In this document: positions 39,085 through 47,523 of the stretch, one piece after another
Numbering within the stretch: the stretch's first letter is position 1
Layout: each line of letters begins with the position of its first letter
From: DATBLE01 sp046734415
GTDB lineage: Bacteria; Actinomycetota; Thermoleophilia; Gaiellales; Gaiellaceae
Direction of reading: 5' to 3'
Assembly (NCBI GenBank): GCA_046734415.1
Contig: JBKPRD010000057.1
Location: 1 to 57,331, forward strand
Length of the DNA: 57,331 nucleotides
Translations under genes and position numbers: made by a program
Notes under the pieces: model-generated
Told to the model about the DNA's origin: nothing
Database searches by the model: none
The model's input: the letters and a program-made list of their open reading frames with translations, nothing else

Positions 39085-42029
39085 GGATCCTGTTCGTCCT
39101 CGAGCATCCGGGGGTCGGGCCGCTGGTCCCGGCGCTGCGCTTGCTGCACGAGCGCGGCCACGCGATCCACCTCGCGGCACGGCGCGTGAAGTCGGGCCAC
39201 TCGCACAACGAGCTACAGGCGCTCGCGGACGAGTGCGAGCGGATCACGTACACGAAGCTGCCGTCCGGCGGGAGCTCGAAGCTCGCGCGGGAGATCCGCT
39301 TCGCTCTCGACTACCGCCGCTACCTCGAGCCGCGCTACCGCGACTCCCCGAAGCTGCGCGCGCGCGCAGCGAAGGCTGCGTCCCTACGCTGGAGGCGCGT
39401 TCCGACGCCCCTGCTCCGCACAGTCGAGCGCTCCCTTCCTCCGCCGCAGCCCGTGCTCCGCTACCTGCGGCAGGAGCGGCCCGACGTGCTGCTCGTCACG
39501 CCGCTCGTCGACCTCGGCTCCCGCCAGGCCGACTGGTTGCGCGCGGCGAAGCGCCTCGGGATCCGCTCGGGCTATCCCGTCCTCAGCTGGGACAACCTGA
39601 CGAACAAGGGCCTCGTCCGCGACGAGCCCGATCTCGTGCTCGTCTGGAACGATCTCCAGGCGCGTGAGGCCGAGGAGCTGCACGGGATCTCGCCGAGTCG
39701 CATCCGCATCACGGGGGCGCCCGTCGGAGACCCGTGGTTCGAGTGGGGGCCCAGCCGGTCGCGCGAGGACTTCTGCGCCGAGGTCGGCCTCGACCCGGCG
39801 CGGCCGATCGTGCTCTATCTCTGCTCGTCGGAGTTCGTCGCGCCGAACGAGGTCGAGTTCGTCCCACGCTGGCTCGAGCGCCTGCGCTCGCGAGGCGGGC
39901 TGCTCGCCGAGGCCGGCTACCTGATCCGCCCGTACCCGGACACGGCGCAGCGCTGGGTGGCGGCCGGCCTGGACGGCCCGCGCGTCCGCGTCTGGCCGCG
40001 GTTCGGCGAGTCGCCGCACGACGACGCCTCGCGGCGGGACTACTTCGACTCGATCTACCACGCCTCCGCGGTGGTCGGGATCAACACGACCGCGCAGATC
40101 GAGAGCGCGATCGTGGGCCGGCCGGTGCACACGATTCTCGCTGAGGAGTTCTCAGAGACACAGCAGGGCACGCTTCACTTCCGCTACTTGGAGGCGGCCG
40201 AGTTCGGGCTGCTGCACGTCGGGCGCACCTGGGACGAGCATGCGGCCCAGCTCGAGGCGTCGCTGCGCGGCGAGGGCGACGACGGCCGCAACGAGCGCTT
40301 CCTGAAGCGCTTCGTTCGCCCGCTCGGGCTCGAGCGGCCGGCGGCGGAGCTCGTCGCCGGCGCGATCGAGGAGCTCGGGGCACGGTCGGCGTCTGCGCCC
40401 GAGCGCGAGCCTGCGTACGCCCCCGCCGTGCGGGCGCTCGCGTCTCGACTCGCCGCCGGCAGCCGGCCGAAGGAGAAGGCGCGCGGGACGAGCCCGGCCA
40501 GGGAGCTGCGCCGCAGGGTCGACCGGCTCGCCCACGGCGACGGCCCGATCGTGGCCGGCCCGTGGGCGGGCGACGAGATCGGCGAGCTGCTGTACTGGAT
40601 CCCCTTCCTGCGCTGGGCGCAGACGGCGAACATCGGTTTGCGCGAGCGGCTCCACGTCCCGCGCAGGCCGGAGCACGAGGCGTGGTACACAGGGATCGGC
40701 GCCGGGAGGGACGCGCCGGCCGGCGCGGAGACACTCGACCCGCAGCTCGTGCTCGAGGCGCGCCACGAGCTTGCCCGCCAGGACCCGGGCCGCCGGATCC
40801 AGCACCGGCTGCTCGAGTTCGCAACGATGCCGGGCGGCGAGCCGTACGAGGGGCCGTACGGCGTCGAGGCGTACCTCGCGGTGCTCTCGGGGCAGCCGGC
40901 GAAGGCGACCGGCGCCGAGGACGCCGACCCGGACGACCTGCTCGTCGCCGAGACTTTCCTGGCGCGGCCGCCGTTCGGGCGGCTCGAGACCGACCGGCGC
41001 AAGCGCCCGTGGGAGCGCCTGTCCGAGCTCGAGGAGTACGAGGCGCTTGCCCAGATGCGGCTCGAGCACCTCGTTCCTGTCCGCGAGCCGCTCGTCCTGA
41101 TCTCGCAGATCCAGCGCTCGGGCGGAACGCTCCTCAGCCAGCTCTTCGACGGCCACCCGGAGGTACACGCGCACCCACACGAGATTTGCATCGGCAAGCC
41201 GGACAAGTGGGACTGGCCGCCGCTCGACCTCTCTGCCCCCGATACCTGGTTCTCGACGCTGCACGAGCCGCTGCTGGCCGAGTGGGTCGAGTCGGGCTTC
41301 GTCAAGGACATGACGGAGCTGCGGAAGGACAGGGATCCGGACGTCTTCCCCTTCGTCTTCTCGCTGAAGCTGCAACGCGAGATCTTCGAGCGCTGCGCGG
41401 CCGGCGCGACGAGCGAGCGCGAGGTCCTCGACGCCTACTTCACCTCGTACTTCAACGCCTGGCTCGACGACCACAACCTCTACACCGGGCCGAAGAACGC
41501 GGTGGTGGGCTTCACGCCGCGGCTGGCGATGGAGCTCGATCGCGTGGAGCGCTTCTTCGCTGCGTACCCGGACGGCCTGCTGGTCTCGATCGTCCGCGAC
41601 CCCCGGGGCTGGTACGCCTCCGCCCGCCGCCACCGCCGCTACTACGCCGACCTGGAGCAGGCGATCGGGCTCTGGCGGGCGTCGACGGAGTCCGCGCTCG
41701 AGGCCGCCGGGCGCTTCGGCGACCGCGTCGTCGTCCTCACGTACGAGCAGCTGGTCGAGGACCCGGAGCGGACCGTGTCGGCGCTGGCGGCCCGGGTCGG
41801 GATCTCGATGACGCCGGAGCTGCTCGTTCCGACCTTCAACGGCTGGCCGATCCGGGCGAACTCGTCTGAGGCGGTCGACCGGACGGGCATTCTCCGCGAG
41901 CGCGGGGAGGCCTATCGGGACGTGCTCGACCGCGAGACGATCGCCGCGATCGAGCGCCAGGCGGGGGATCTCTACGAGCGCGCGGCCGCCGGTCGGCTCG
42001 AGAAGGCCCCGCTATCGTGGGCCACATGA
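39081..42029 (+). CDS. Three-domain fusion: WDNLTNKG - LYWIP - sulfotransferase (unit C)
   Basis: 982 residues. Domain 1 (about 1-440): MRILFVLEHPGVGPLVPALR, LSWDNLTNKG near 168, VWNDLQAREAEELHG, GDPWFEWG, VLYLCSSEF, a variant IRPYPDTAQRW, GINTTAQIESAIVGRPV, TLHFRYL. Domain 2 (about 485-640): VAGPWAGDEIGELLYWIPFL near 490, then YEGPYGVEAYLAVLSG and FLARPPFGRLE. Domain 3 (about 650-982): sulfotransferase with SQIQRSGGTLLSQLFDGHPE near 674, YFTSYFNAWLDDHNLYTGP and IVRDPRGWYAS near 836. ATG 39081 overlaps the preceding stop; the longer upstream frame is antisense or out-of-frame to unit B. The fusion implies that the separate proteins of units A and B act together. Confidence 0.82.
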   Translation: MRILFVLEHPGVGPLVPALRLLHERGHAIHLAARRVKSGHSHNELQALADECERITYTKLPSGGSSKLAREIRFALDYRRYLEPRYRDSPKLRARAAKAASLRWRRVPTPLLRTVERSLPPPQPVLRYLRQERPDVLLVTPLVDLGSRQADWLRAAKRLGIRSGYPVLSWDNLTNKGLVRDEPDLVLVWNDLQAREAEELHGISPSRIRITGAPVGDPWFEWGPSRSREDFCAEVGLDPARPIVLYLCSSEFVAPNEVEFVPRWLERLRSRGGLLAEAGYLIRPYPDTAQRWVAAGLDGPRVRVWPRFGESPHDDASRRDYFDSIYHASAVVGINTTAQIESAIVGRPVHTILAEEFSETQQGTLHFRYLEAAEFGLLHVGRTWDEHAAQLEASLRGEGDDGRNERFLKRFVRPLGLERPAAELVAGAIEELGARSASAPEREPAYAPAVRALASRLAAGSRPKEKARGTSPARELRRRVDRLAHGDGPIVAGPWAGDEIGELLYWIPFLRWAQTANIGLRERLHVPRRPEHEAWYTGIGAGRDAPAGAETLDPQLVLEARHELARQDPGRRIQHRLLEFATMPGGEPYEGPYGVEAYLAVLSGQPAKATGAEDADPDDLLVAETFLARPPFGRLETDRRKRPWERLSELEEYEALAQMRLEHLVPVREPLVLISQIQRSGGTLLSQLFDGHPEVHAHPHEICIGKPDKWDWPPLDLSAPDTWFSTLHEPLLAEWVESGFVKDMTELRKDRDPDVFPFVFSLKLQREIFERCAAGATSEREVLDAYFTSYFNAWLDDHNLYTGPKNAVVGFTPRLAMELDRVERFFAAYPDGLLVSIVRDPRGWYASARRHRRYYADLEQAIGLWRASTESALEAAGRFGDRVVVLTYEQLVEDPERTVSALAARVGISMTPELLVPTFNGWPIRANSSEAVDRTGILRERGEAYRDVLDRETIAAIERQAGDLYERAAAGRLEKAPLSWAT
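42013..42018 (+). promoter_or_regulatory. Candidate -10 box, leaderless start
   Basis: TATCGT within the 3' end of unit C, 7 bases before ATG 42026. It supports this ATG over the GTG at 42017, which would begin inside the box. Confidence 0.45.
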
Positions 42030-43591
42030 GCTCCCGGGAGCGGCTCCGCGTTCTCTTCTTCTCGGGTGGTCCGCGCTACTACCTCCGCCAGTACTCGTCG
42101 CTCGGCAAGGAGCTGGCCGCCCGCGGCCACGAGGTGCACGTCGCGTTCCAGCCGGCGAAGGGCAAGCTGCCGGAGGACGCGGTCGGCGCCCTCGACCGGC
42201 TCGGCTTGACCCACGGTTTCGCGCCGGTGCGCGGGGATCGCGACGGGTGGCGTTCCGTCGCCTGGGTCGTTCGCTCGCTCGCGGACCTGGCGCGCTACGC
42301 CCACCCGCGCTACGAGCGGGCGCCGGTGCTACGCAACCGGATGGCGGCGAAGATGATGAGCCACCTGCAGAAGTCGGGTGAGTTCGACCCGCTCACGCGC
42401 ACGCTCGGGCTGCGAGTTGCGCGGCGGCTCGCGGGGAGGACGGACGCGTCCTACGCGGAGCGGGTGATTCGCATCGCGCGGAGCTTCGAGGAGGCGATCC
42501 CGACGAGTGCCGCCGTCGACCGCTTCATCCTCGAGCGGGCGCCCGACGTCGTTCTCGCCACACCGGTCGTCAACCGCGCCTCGCCCCAGGTCGAGTTCCT
42601 GAAGAGCGCGCGGCGGCTCGGGATTCCGGCGGCGACGCTGGTCGCGAGCTGGGACAACCTGACGAACAAGGGCCTCCTCAAGTGGGTGCCGGAGCGCGTG
42701 TTCGTCTGGAACGAGATCCAGCGGCGGGAGGCGGTCGAGTTGCACGGCATCCCAGAGGAACGCGTCGTCGCCACGGGCGCGCAGCTCTTCGACGCGTGGT
42801 TCGAGCGGCGGCCGAGCAGATCACGCGAGGAGTTCGCGGCCGAGGTCGGGCTCGACGCCGCCCGCCCCTACGTGCTGTACACGTGCTCGAACCCGGCGAT
42901 GACGGACACGCCGGAGTCGAGCTTCGTGGTCGCGTGGCTGGACGCGCTCCAGGACGACGAGCGGCTGCGGCCGCTGGGGGTGCTGGTCCGTCCCCACCCG
43001 AACGACAGGGGCGAGTGGGCGAACGTCGACCTCGCGCGCTTCGGGAACGTCGCGGTCTGGCCGCCGGCCGGCGTGCACACCGTCACCGACGACGCACGAG
43101 CGGGCTTCTTCGACTCGCTCGCGCACAGCGCCGCGGTCGTCGGGATCAACACGACGGCGATGATCGAGGCGGCGATCATCGGCAAGAGCGTCCTCACCGT
43201 GATCGCCCCGGGGTTCGCGCAGGAGAACACGCTGCACTTCGACTACCTGCTCGAGGAGCACGGCGGCTTCCTGCACGTCGCGTCCTCGCTCGGGGAGCAC
43301 GTGGGCCAGCTCGCGCACGTCCTCGACGAGGACGCCGCCGGCGCTGAGCGGCGCCGGCGGTTCGTCGAATCGTTCGTGCGGCCGCACGGGCTCGACAAGC
43401 CGGCGACGCCGATCCTCGCGGACGCGGTCGAGGAGCTTGCCACGCTCCCGGTGGAGAGCGTGCGGTCGAGCGCGGTGCTCCTGCGCGCTCCGCTCGCCGC
43501 CGAAGCCGCGCTCTGCGCGTTCGCTGCGGGCCGCCGCGACCGCCGCAAGCGCGGCCAGGCGCACCGCATTGGCGCACCCGCGGAGGGCTGA
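42026..43591 (+). CDS. WDNLTNKG-family GT-B-like protein, copy 7
   Basis: 521 residues without a LYWIP domain. It begins SSRERLRVLFFSGGPRYYLRQY. VASWDNLTNKG near residue 206 is followed by VWNEIQRREAVELHG, QLFDAWFERR, VLYTCSNPA (Thr and Asn replace the usual Leu and Ser), VRPHPNDRGEW, GINTTAMIEAAIIGKSV, TLHFDYLLEEHGGFLHVA. The C-terminal 50 residues are basic and Ala-rich. It closely resembles copies encoded at 43598 and 55617 (shared SFVRPHGLDKPATPI, with Lys or Arg). It starts 4 bases within the stop of the fusion gene. Function unassigned; possibly a glycosyl- or glycerophosphotransferase. Confidence 0.77.
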   Translation: MSSRERLRVLFFSGGPRYYLRQYSSLGKELAARGHEVHVAFQPAKGKLPEDAVGALDRLGLTHGFAPVRGDRDGWRSVAWVVRSLADLARYAHPRYERAPVLRNRMAAKMMSHLQKSGEFDPLTRTLGLRVARRLAGRTDASYAERVIRIARSFEEAIPTSAAVDRFILERAPDVVLATPVVNRASPQVEFLKSARRLGIPAATLVASWDNLTNKGLLKWVPERVFVWNEIQRREAVELHGIPEERVVATGAQLFDAWFERRPSRSREEFAAEVGLDAARPYVLYTCSNPAMTDTPESSFVVAWLDALQDDERLRPLGVLVRPHPNDRGEWANVDLARFGNVAVWPPAGVHTVTDDARAGFFDSLAHSAAVVGINTTAMIEAAIIGKSVLTVIAPGFAQENTLHFDYLLEEHGGFLHVASSLGEHVGQLAHVLDEDAAGAERRRRFVESFVRPHGLDKPATPILADAVEELATLPVESVRSSAVLLRAPLAAEAALCAFAAGRRDRRKRGQAHRIGAPAEG

Positions 43592-43597
43592 ACACCC

Positions 43598-45178
43598 GTG
43601 AAGATCCTCTTCTTCGTCCGCGAGCTCCCGTACGTGCAGCGCATCTATGCGCCGTTGGTCGACGAGCTGGTCGACCGCGGCCACGAGGTGCACCTCGCGT
43701 TCACGAAGAAGACGCGGTGGGACCGGATCGAACGCGGACTGGAGGGCGTCCAGCGCACCGGCATCACCGCCGGCTACGCGCCCCACCGCCGCGACTCCGA
43801 CGGGTGGCGGCGGGTCGCCTGGCTCGTCCGCGCAGTCTCGGACCTCGCCCGCTACACCCACCCGCGCTACGAGCGTGCACCTCGCCTCCGCCGCCGCGTG
43901 ACCGAGAAGGTCCTCCACCGCATCCAGAAGGCGACCACGATCGAGCCGGTCGGTCGCGCGCTCGCGTTCCGGATTGCCCGGCGGCTCGCGTCGAGCACCG
44001 ACGCGGCGCTCTCCACGCGCGTGATCCGCGTCGGCGCGCGCCTGGAGGCCGCGATCCCGACGAGCCTGGAGATCGACGATTTCATCCGCAAGCAGCACCC
44101 GGGCGCCGTCCTCGTCACGCCGGTCGTGAAGTACGGGTCCGACGAGGTCGAGTACCTGAAGAGCGCGCGGCGGCTCGGGATTCCCGCCGCGACCTGTGTC
44201 GCGAGCTGGGACAACCTGACCAACAAGGGCCTGCTCAAGTTCGACCCGGAGCGGGTCTTCGTCTGGAACGAGGCGCAGCGCCGGGAGGCGATCGAGCAGC
44301 ACGGGATCTCGCCCGACCACGCCGTCGCGACCGGCGGGCAGCTCTTCGACAGGTGGTTCGAGCAGCGTCCGAGCCGCTCTCGCGAGGAGTTCATGGCGCA
44401 GGTCGGGCTCGACGCGGCCGAGCCCTACGTGCTCTACCTGTGCTCGAGCCCGTTCGTCGTCCGCAAGCCGACGGCCGAGGTCGAGTTCGTGTTGCGCCTG
44501 CTCGAGGCGCTGCGGGGCAGCGACGACGAGCGCCTGTGCAGGCTCGGGCTGATGGTCCGCCCGTACCCGCGCGGCTCGCAGTGGCGGAAGGTCGACCTCG
44601 CCTCACACGGCAACGCCGTGCAGTGGCCGGCGAGGCACGGTGACTCGGTCACCTCGGAGGGGCTCGCGGACTTCTACGACTCGATCGCCCACAGCGCCGC
44701 CGTCGTGGGAATCAACACGACGGCGATGATCGAGGCAGCGATCGTCGGCAAGAGCGTGCTGACGATCCTCGAGCCGGAGTTCGCCCAGGAGGACACGCTC
44801 CACTTCCAGCATCTGCTCGAGGAGAACGGCGGCTTCCTCCATGCCGCCTCCTCGCTCGACGAGCACCTCGCACAACTCCGCCGCGTGCTCGGCGAGGACG
44901 AGGCCGACGCGGAACGGCGCCGGCGGTTCGTCGAGTCGTTCGTGCGGCCGCACGGCCTCGACCGGCCGGCGACGCCGATCTTCGCCGACGCGATCGAGGA
45001 GCTCTCGCGACTCCGGCCGCCCGCGCCGAGCCACTCGCCGCTGCTCCGTGCGCTGCTCGCGATCGAGGCGGCCGCGTGCTCGGTGCTCCTCGTGGCGAAG
45101 CCACTGGTCCGGCCGCTCCGCCTCAGGGTCGTCGGAGCGGCGCGCAGCCGCGGGCTGCTGCCGAGTCAGACCGCGTAG
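43598..45178 (+). CDS. WDNLTNKG-family GT-B-like protein, copy 8
   Basis: 526 residues. VKILFFVRELPYVQRIYAPL opens the fold; VASWDNLTNKG near residue 202, VWNEAQRREAIEQHG, QLFDRWFEQR, VLYLCSSPF, VRPYPRGSQW, GINTTAMIEAAIVGKSV and TLHFQHLLEENGGFLHAA follow. A GGAGGG stretch (43581-43586) 11 bases before the GTG could serve as a Shine-Dalgarno; no TANNNT box is present, so it is read with the upstream copy, from which it is separated by 6 bases. The 3' end overlaps the convergent sulfotransferase gene by 13 bases. Tandem placement with copy 7 and high similarity suggest a recent duplication. Confidence 0.77.
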   Translation: MKILFFVRELPYVQRIYAPLVDELVDRGHEVHLAFTKKTRWDRIERGLEGVQRTGITAGYAPHRRDSDGWRRVAWLVRAVSDLARYTHPRYERAPRLRRRVTEKVLHRIQKATTIEPVGRALAFRIARRLASSTDAALSTRVIRVGARLEAAIPTSLEIDDFIRKQHPGAVLVTPVVKYGSDEVEYLKSARRLGIPAATCVASWDNLTNKGLLKFDPERVFVWNEAQRREAIEQHGISPDHAVATGGQLFDRWFEQRPSRSREEFMAQVGLDAAEPYVLYLCSSPFVVRKPTAEVEFVLRLLEALRGSDDERLCRLGLMVRPYPRGSQWRKVDLASHGNAVQWPARHGDSVTSEGLADFYDSIAHSAAVVGINTTAMIEAAIVGKSVLTILEPEFAQEDTLHFQHLLEENGGFLHAASSLDEHLAQLRRVLGEDEADAERRRRFVESFVRPHGLDRPATPIFADAIEELSRLRPPAPSHSPLLRALLAIEAAACSVLLVAKPLVRPLRLRVVGAARSRGLLPSQTA

Positions 45179-46119
45179 CCGGATCCGGCCAGGTCCAGAC
45201 CGGTCAGCTCAGCCGATCTGCGGTTGCTCTCGGCGTAGCGGTCGCCGACGAGCTCCGCGAGCTCACGGCGCAGCGACGCTTCGCTGCGTTCGCCGAGTGC
45301 GTCGGGGAAGAGCTTCGCGACCGCCGAGTCGCTCGGCCGCACCAGCCGCTTGAGGGCGTGGTGGCGGTCGAGGTCGACGAGCGGCACGGGGTTGACCTCG
45401 GAGCGGACGAACCGGTTCAGCCGGCGGAGCACGAGCTGTTCGCTCGGCGCGAGACTCTCCTGCTCGCGGACGTGGTAGGGAAGCCCGTCCAGAATCTCCT
45501 CCGGCAGCGGCCTGTGCATGAACCGGCCGATCTCGGCGACGAACGCACGCGGATCCTGCTGCAACTGCTCGAAGGCCAGCACGAGCACCGAGTCGGCGCC
45601 GAAGAGCTTCTGGTAGCGGCGGATCAGGTGGTGGTACTCGAAGTGGCGGAAGTCGAAGAGCGGCACGCGCAGGTTGGAGGTCGTCGGCGGGCACACGAAC
45701 TGGCGCAGCGACCCGGGGCCGCCGGCCCTGATGTAGCGCTGGTAGTTCGAGTAGATAGCGCTCCGCTGCTCGCGGACGACGATCAGGACGCGCGCCTCCG
45801 GGAGCACCTGGCGAATTCTCGAGGCGATCTCGCCGCTGTCGAAGCCGCCGGAGCAGGCGTGGCCGGAGAGCCGCTCGAACGAGACGACTGGGATCAGCCC
45901 GTATGCGCGGATCTCCTCGAACCGGTGGTCGAATCGGCGCCGCAGCTTCTCCGGCTCGAACTCCGACCACCGCCGGGTAATCAGCCTTCGAACGGGGTCG
46001 TCGTCCTTCGCCTTCCCCGTCCAGCGGAAGCCGGTCTCCGGCTTCGCGAAGACCCATTTCTGCAGCCAGCTCGACCCGGTCCGGTGGTACCCGATGTGGA
46101 CGAGAACCGGCTCAGGCAA
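45166..46119 (-). CDS. Sulfotransferase (YHRTGSSW type)
   Basis: 317 residues. The PAPS loop is HIGYHRTGSSWLQKWVF at about residues 8-24, a third loop variant in this locus; VLIVVREQRSAIYSNYQRYI is the 3'-phosphate region near 115-135. ADSVLVLAFEQLQQDPRAFVAEIGRFM fits the usual C-terminal half. The start is uncertain: TTG 46119 (overlapping the upstream stop by 8 bases) puts the loop at the expected distance, while ATG/GTG choices would extend deep into the upstream gene. It is last of a three-gene minus-strand operon and 13 bases overlap the convergent gene. Confidence 0.75.
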   Translation of the reverse strand: MPEPVLVHIGYHRTGSSWLQKWVFAKPETGFRWTGKAKDDDPVRRLITRRWSEFEPEKLRRRFDHRFEEIRAYGLIPVVSFERLSGHACSGGFDSGEIASRIRQVLPEARVLIVVREQRSAIYSNYQRYIRAGGPGSLRQFVCPPTTSNLRVPLFDFRHFEYHHLIRRYQKLFGADSVLVLAFEQLQQDPRAFVAEIGRFMHRPLPEEILDGLPYHVREQESLAPSEQLVLRRLNRFVRSEVNPVPLVDLDRHHALKRLVRPSDSAVAKLFPDALGERSEASLRRELAELVGDRYAESNRRSAELTGLDLAGSGYAV

Positions 46120-47506
46120 CGGGCGCCTCCACGGGCTCCGGGCTCCGCTGCCGCTCGCGCACGACCGCGAGCGCCGCACGCTCCAGCGTGTCCGCGACCG
46201 TACGCGCGTTCTCCTCGGAGCGGTCGACGAGCAGCGGGTGCCCCGGGTGGCAGTGGCGCATGCACAGGTGCAGGAACTGCAGGATCCGCTCGGGGTCGGG
46301 CCTGAAGCGCAGCAGCTCCGGCACCTTCTCGTGCAGCTCCGCGAACGACTCGACGTCGAGCGTGACGCCGAAGCCGGCGTAGTACGGGACGCCGAGCGTC
46401 AGCACCGGCTTCTCGTAGAGGAGCGCCTCGATGCCGACGGTCGAGCCGATCACGACGACGGCCTCTGAGCGGCGGATCAGCTCGTGCGTGTTCGTGTACG
46501 GCTCGACGAGGCGGACATTGGCCCGCTGCCGCAGGCGGCGGAGGAGGCGGATGCTGTTTCGCCCGAGCGACATCGGGTGTTCCTTGAGGACGAGGTCGTG
46601 GCCCTGGGGCAGCGCGTCCGCGACCTGCTCGACGAGCGAGGCCTGGTCGGCGCAGTGGGGGACGATCCGCTGGATCTTGTAGTCGTCGGTGACGTGCAGC
46701 GGGAAGTAGACGAACGGCCGGCTCGGGTCGATCCGGTCGTAGAACGGCCGCGCCGCCCGGGCGCGCAGCCACTCGGACGCGTTCTCGTGCAGGAGCGGCC
46801 ACGGGCGCAGGTAGTCGTTGTCGCGGTCGTCGGTGCGCTTGCGCTCGAGGTGGCCGAGGAAGACCCTGGCCCGCCTCGCCTCCACCGGGATGCGCCGGAA
46901 CTGGCGGATCGGCGTCGCCCGGTCGGTGAACGCCTGGCGGAACTCCTCGACCTCCTGGTGCTCCAGCGGCGTCAGCTCGCGCAGCTCGCCGAGCGGCGCG
47001 ATCGGCGCGTGCAGTGTGTCCACGTACACCCGCAGCGGGTTCGGGAAGATCGTGTGGAGGATGAAGAGGGCGGGGATGCCCCGTCTGTTCGCGACCAGGT
47101 GCGCAGCGATCCGGATCGTCTCGTTCCCGACCTCCGGCAGCGCGACGTCCGGCTGTGCCTCGTCGAAGATCCGCTCCAGTGCGCGGAAATGGTCGACGGT
47201 GCGGCTGATGCACTCCTGCTCGGAGCGGCCGGCGCACCCCTTGTCGTTGCGGTAGACGTCGCGCAGGTGCGGGACCGGGTAGGTCGCCTCGATCCGGCGC
47301 ACCTCGTCGTCGAGCGAAGACGGGGCGAGCTCGGCGATCACGTCCTGGATCGCCCGCGCGTCGACGTCGCGGGCGCGCAGCTCGGCCGCCGAGCGGCGCG
47401 ACTCGGTCACGTGGGTTACCGAGTGGCCGCGGCGCTCGAGCTCGCCGCCGACGACGCCGTAGAAGTCGCTCTCGTAGGTCTGGAGAGAGGTGATCAGGAA
47501 CCGCAT
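46112..47506 (-). CDS. Capsule polysaccharide biosynthesis-like protein (KpsS/KpsC-like)
   Basis: 464 residues. MRFLITSLQTYESDFYGVVGGELERRGHSV begins a Rossmann-like fold (only its first residues are quoted as a guide). Key motifs: PEVGNETIRIAAHLVANRRGIP, FVYFPLHVTDDYKI near 265, DLVLKEHPMSLGRNS near 310 and NTHELIRRSEAVVVIGSTVGI near 340. The KEHP and GSTVGIEALLYEKPVL elements are typical of the capsule-synthesis (KpsC/KpsS) family of Kdo-type transferases. A role linking or adding an acidic sugar is plausible, but the family is broad. TAGGCT lies 11 bases before the ATG. Confidence 0.72.
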   Translation of the reverse strand: MRFLITSLQTYESDFYGVVGGELERRGHSVTHVTESRRSAAELRARDVDARAIQDVIAELAPSSLDDEVRRIEATYPVPHLRDVYRNDKGCAGRSEQECISRTVDHFRALERIFDEAQPDVALPEVGNETIRIAAHLVANRRGIPALFILHTIFPNPLRVYVDTLHAPIAPLGELRELTPLEHQEVEEFRQAFTDRATPIRQFRRIPVEARRARVFLGHLERKRTDDRDNDYLRPWPLLHENASEWLRARAARPFYDRIDPSRPFVYFPLHVTDDYKIQRIVPHCADQASLVEQVADALPQGHDLVLKEHPMSLGRNSIRLLRRLRQRANVRLVEPYTNTHELIRRSEAVVVIGSTVGIEALLYEKPVLTLGVPYYAGFGVTLDVESFAELHEKVPELLRFRPDPERILQFLHLCMRHCHPGHPLLVDRSEENARTVADTLERAALAVVRERQRSPEPVEAPVA

Positions 47507-47517
47507 GACCTCGATTC

Positions 47518-47523
47518 AGCCTA
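47518..47523 (-). promoter_or_regulatory. Candidate -10 box before capsule-like gene
   Basis: TAGGCT on the minus strand overlaps the stop of the GT4 gene and lies 11 bases before the ATG at 47506. Weaker than other cases because a GAGGTC stretch could also serve as ribosome site. Confidence 0.28.

Larger units (their letters stand above)
32719..42029 (+). repeat. Three tandem paralogous units of WDNLTNKG-LYWIP plus sulfotransferase
   Basis: Unit A is 32719-35690, unit B 35781-39084, unit C 39081-42029, each about 3.0-3.3 kb with the same domain order. In A and B the sulfotransferase is a separate gene; in C all three domains share one reading frame. Shared peptides across units include TNKGLV, ETQQGTLHF, LLYWIPFLR, RSGGTLL, YFTSYFNAWLD and PTFNG, and the DNA is visibly similar. 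This is best explained by serial duplication. Confidence 0.85.
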
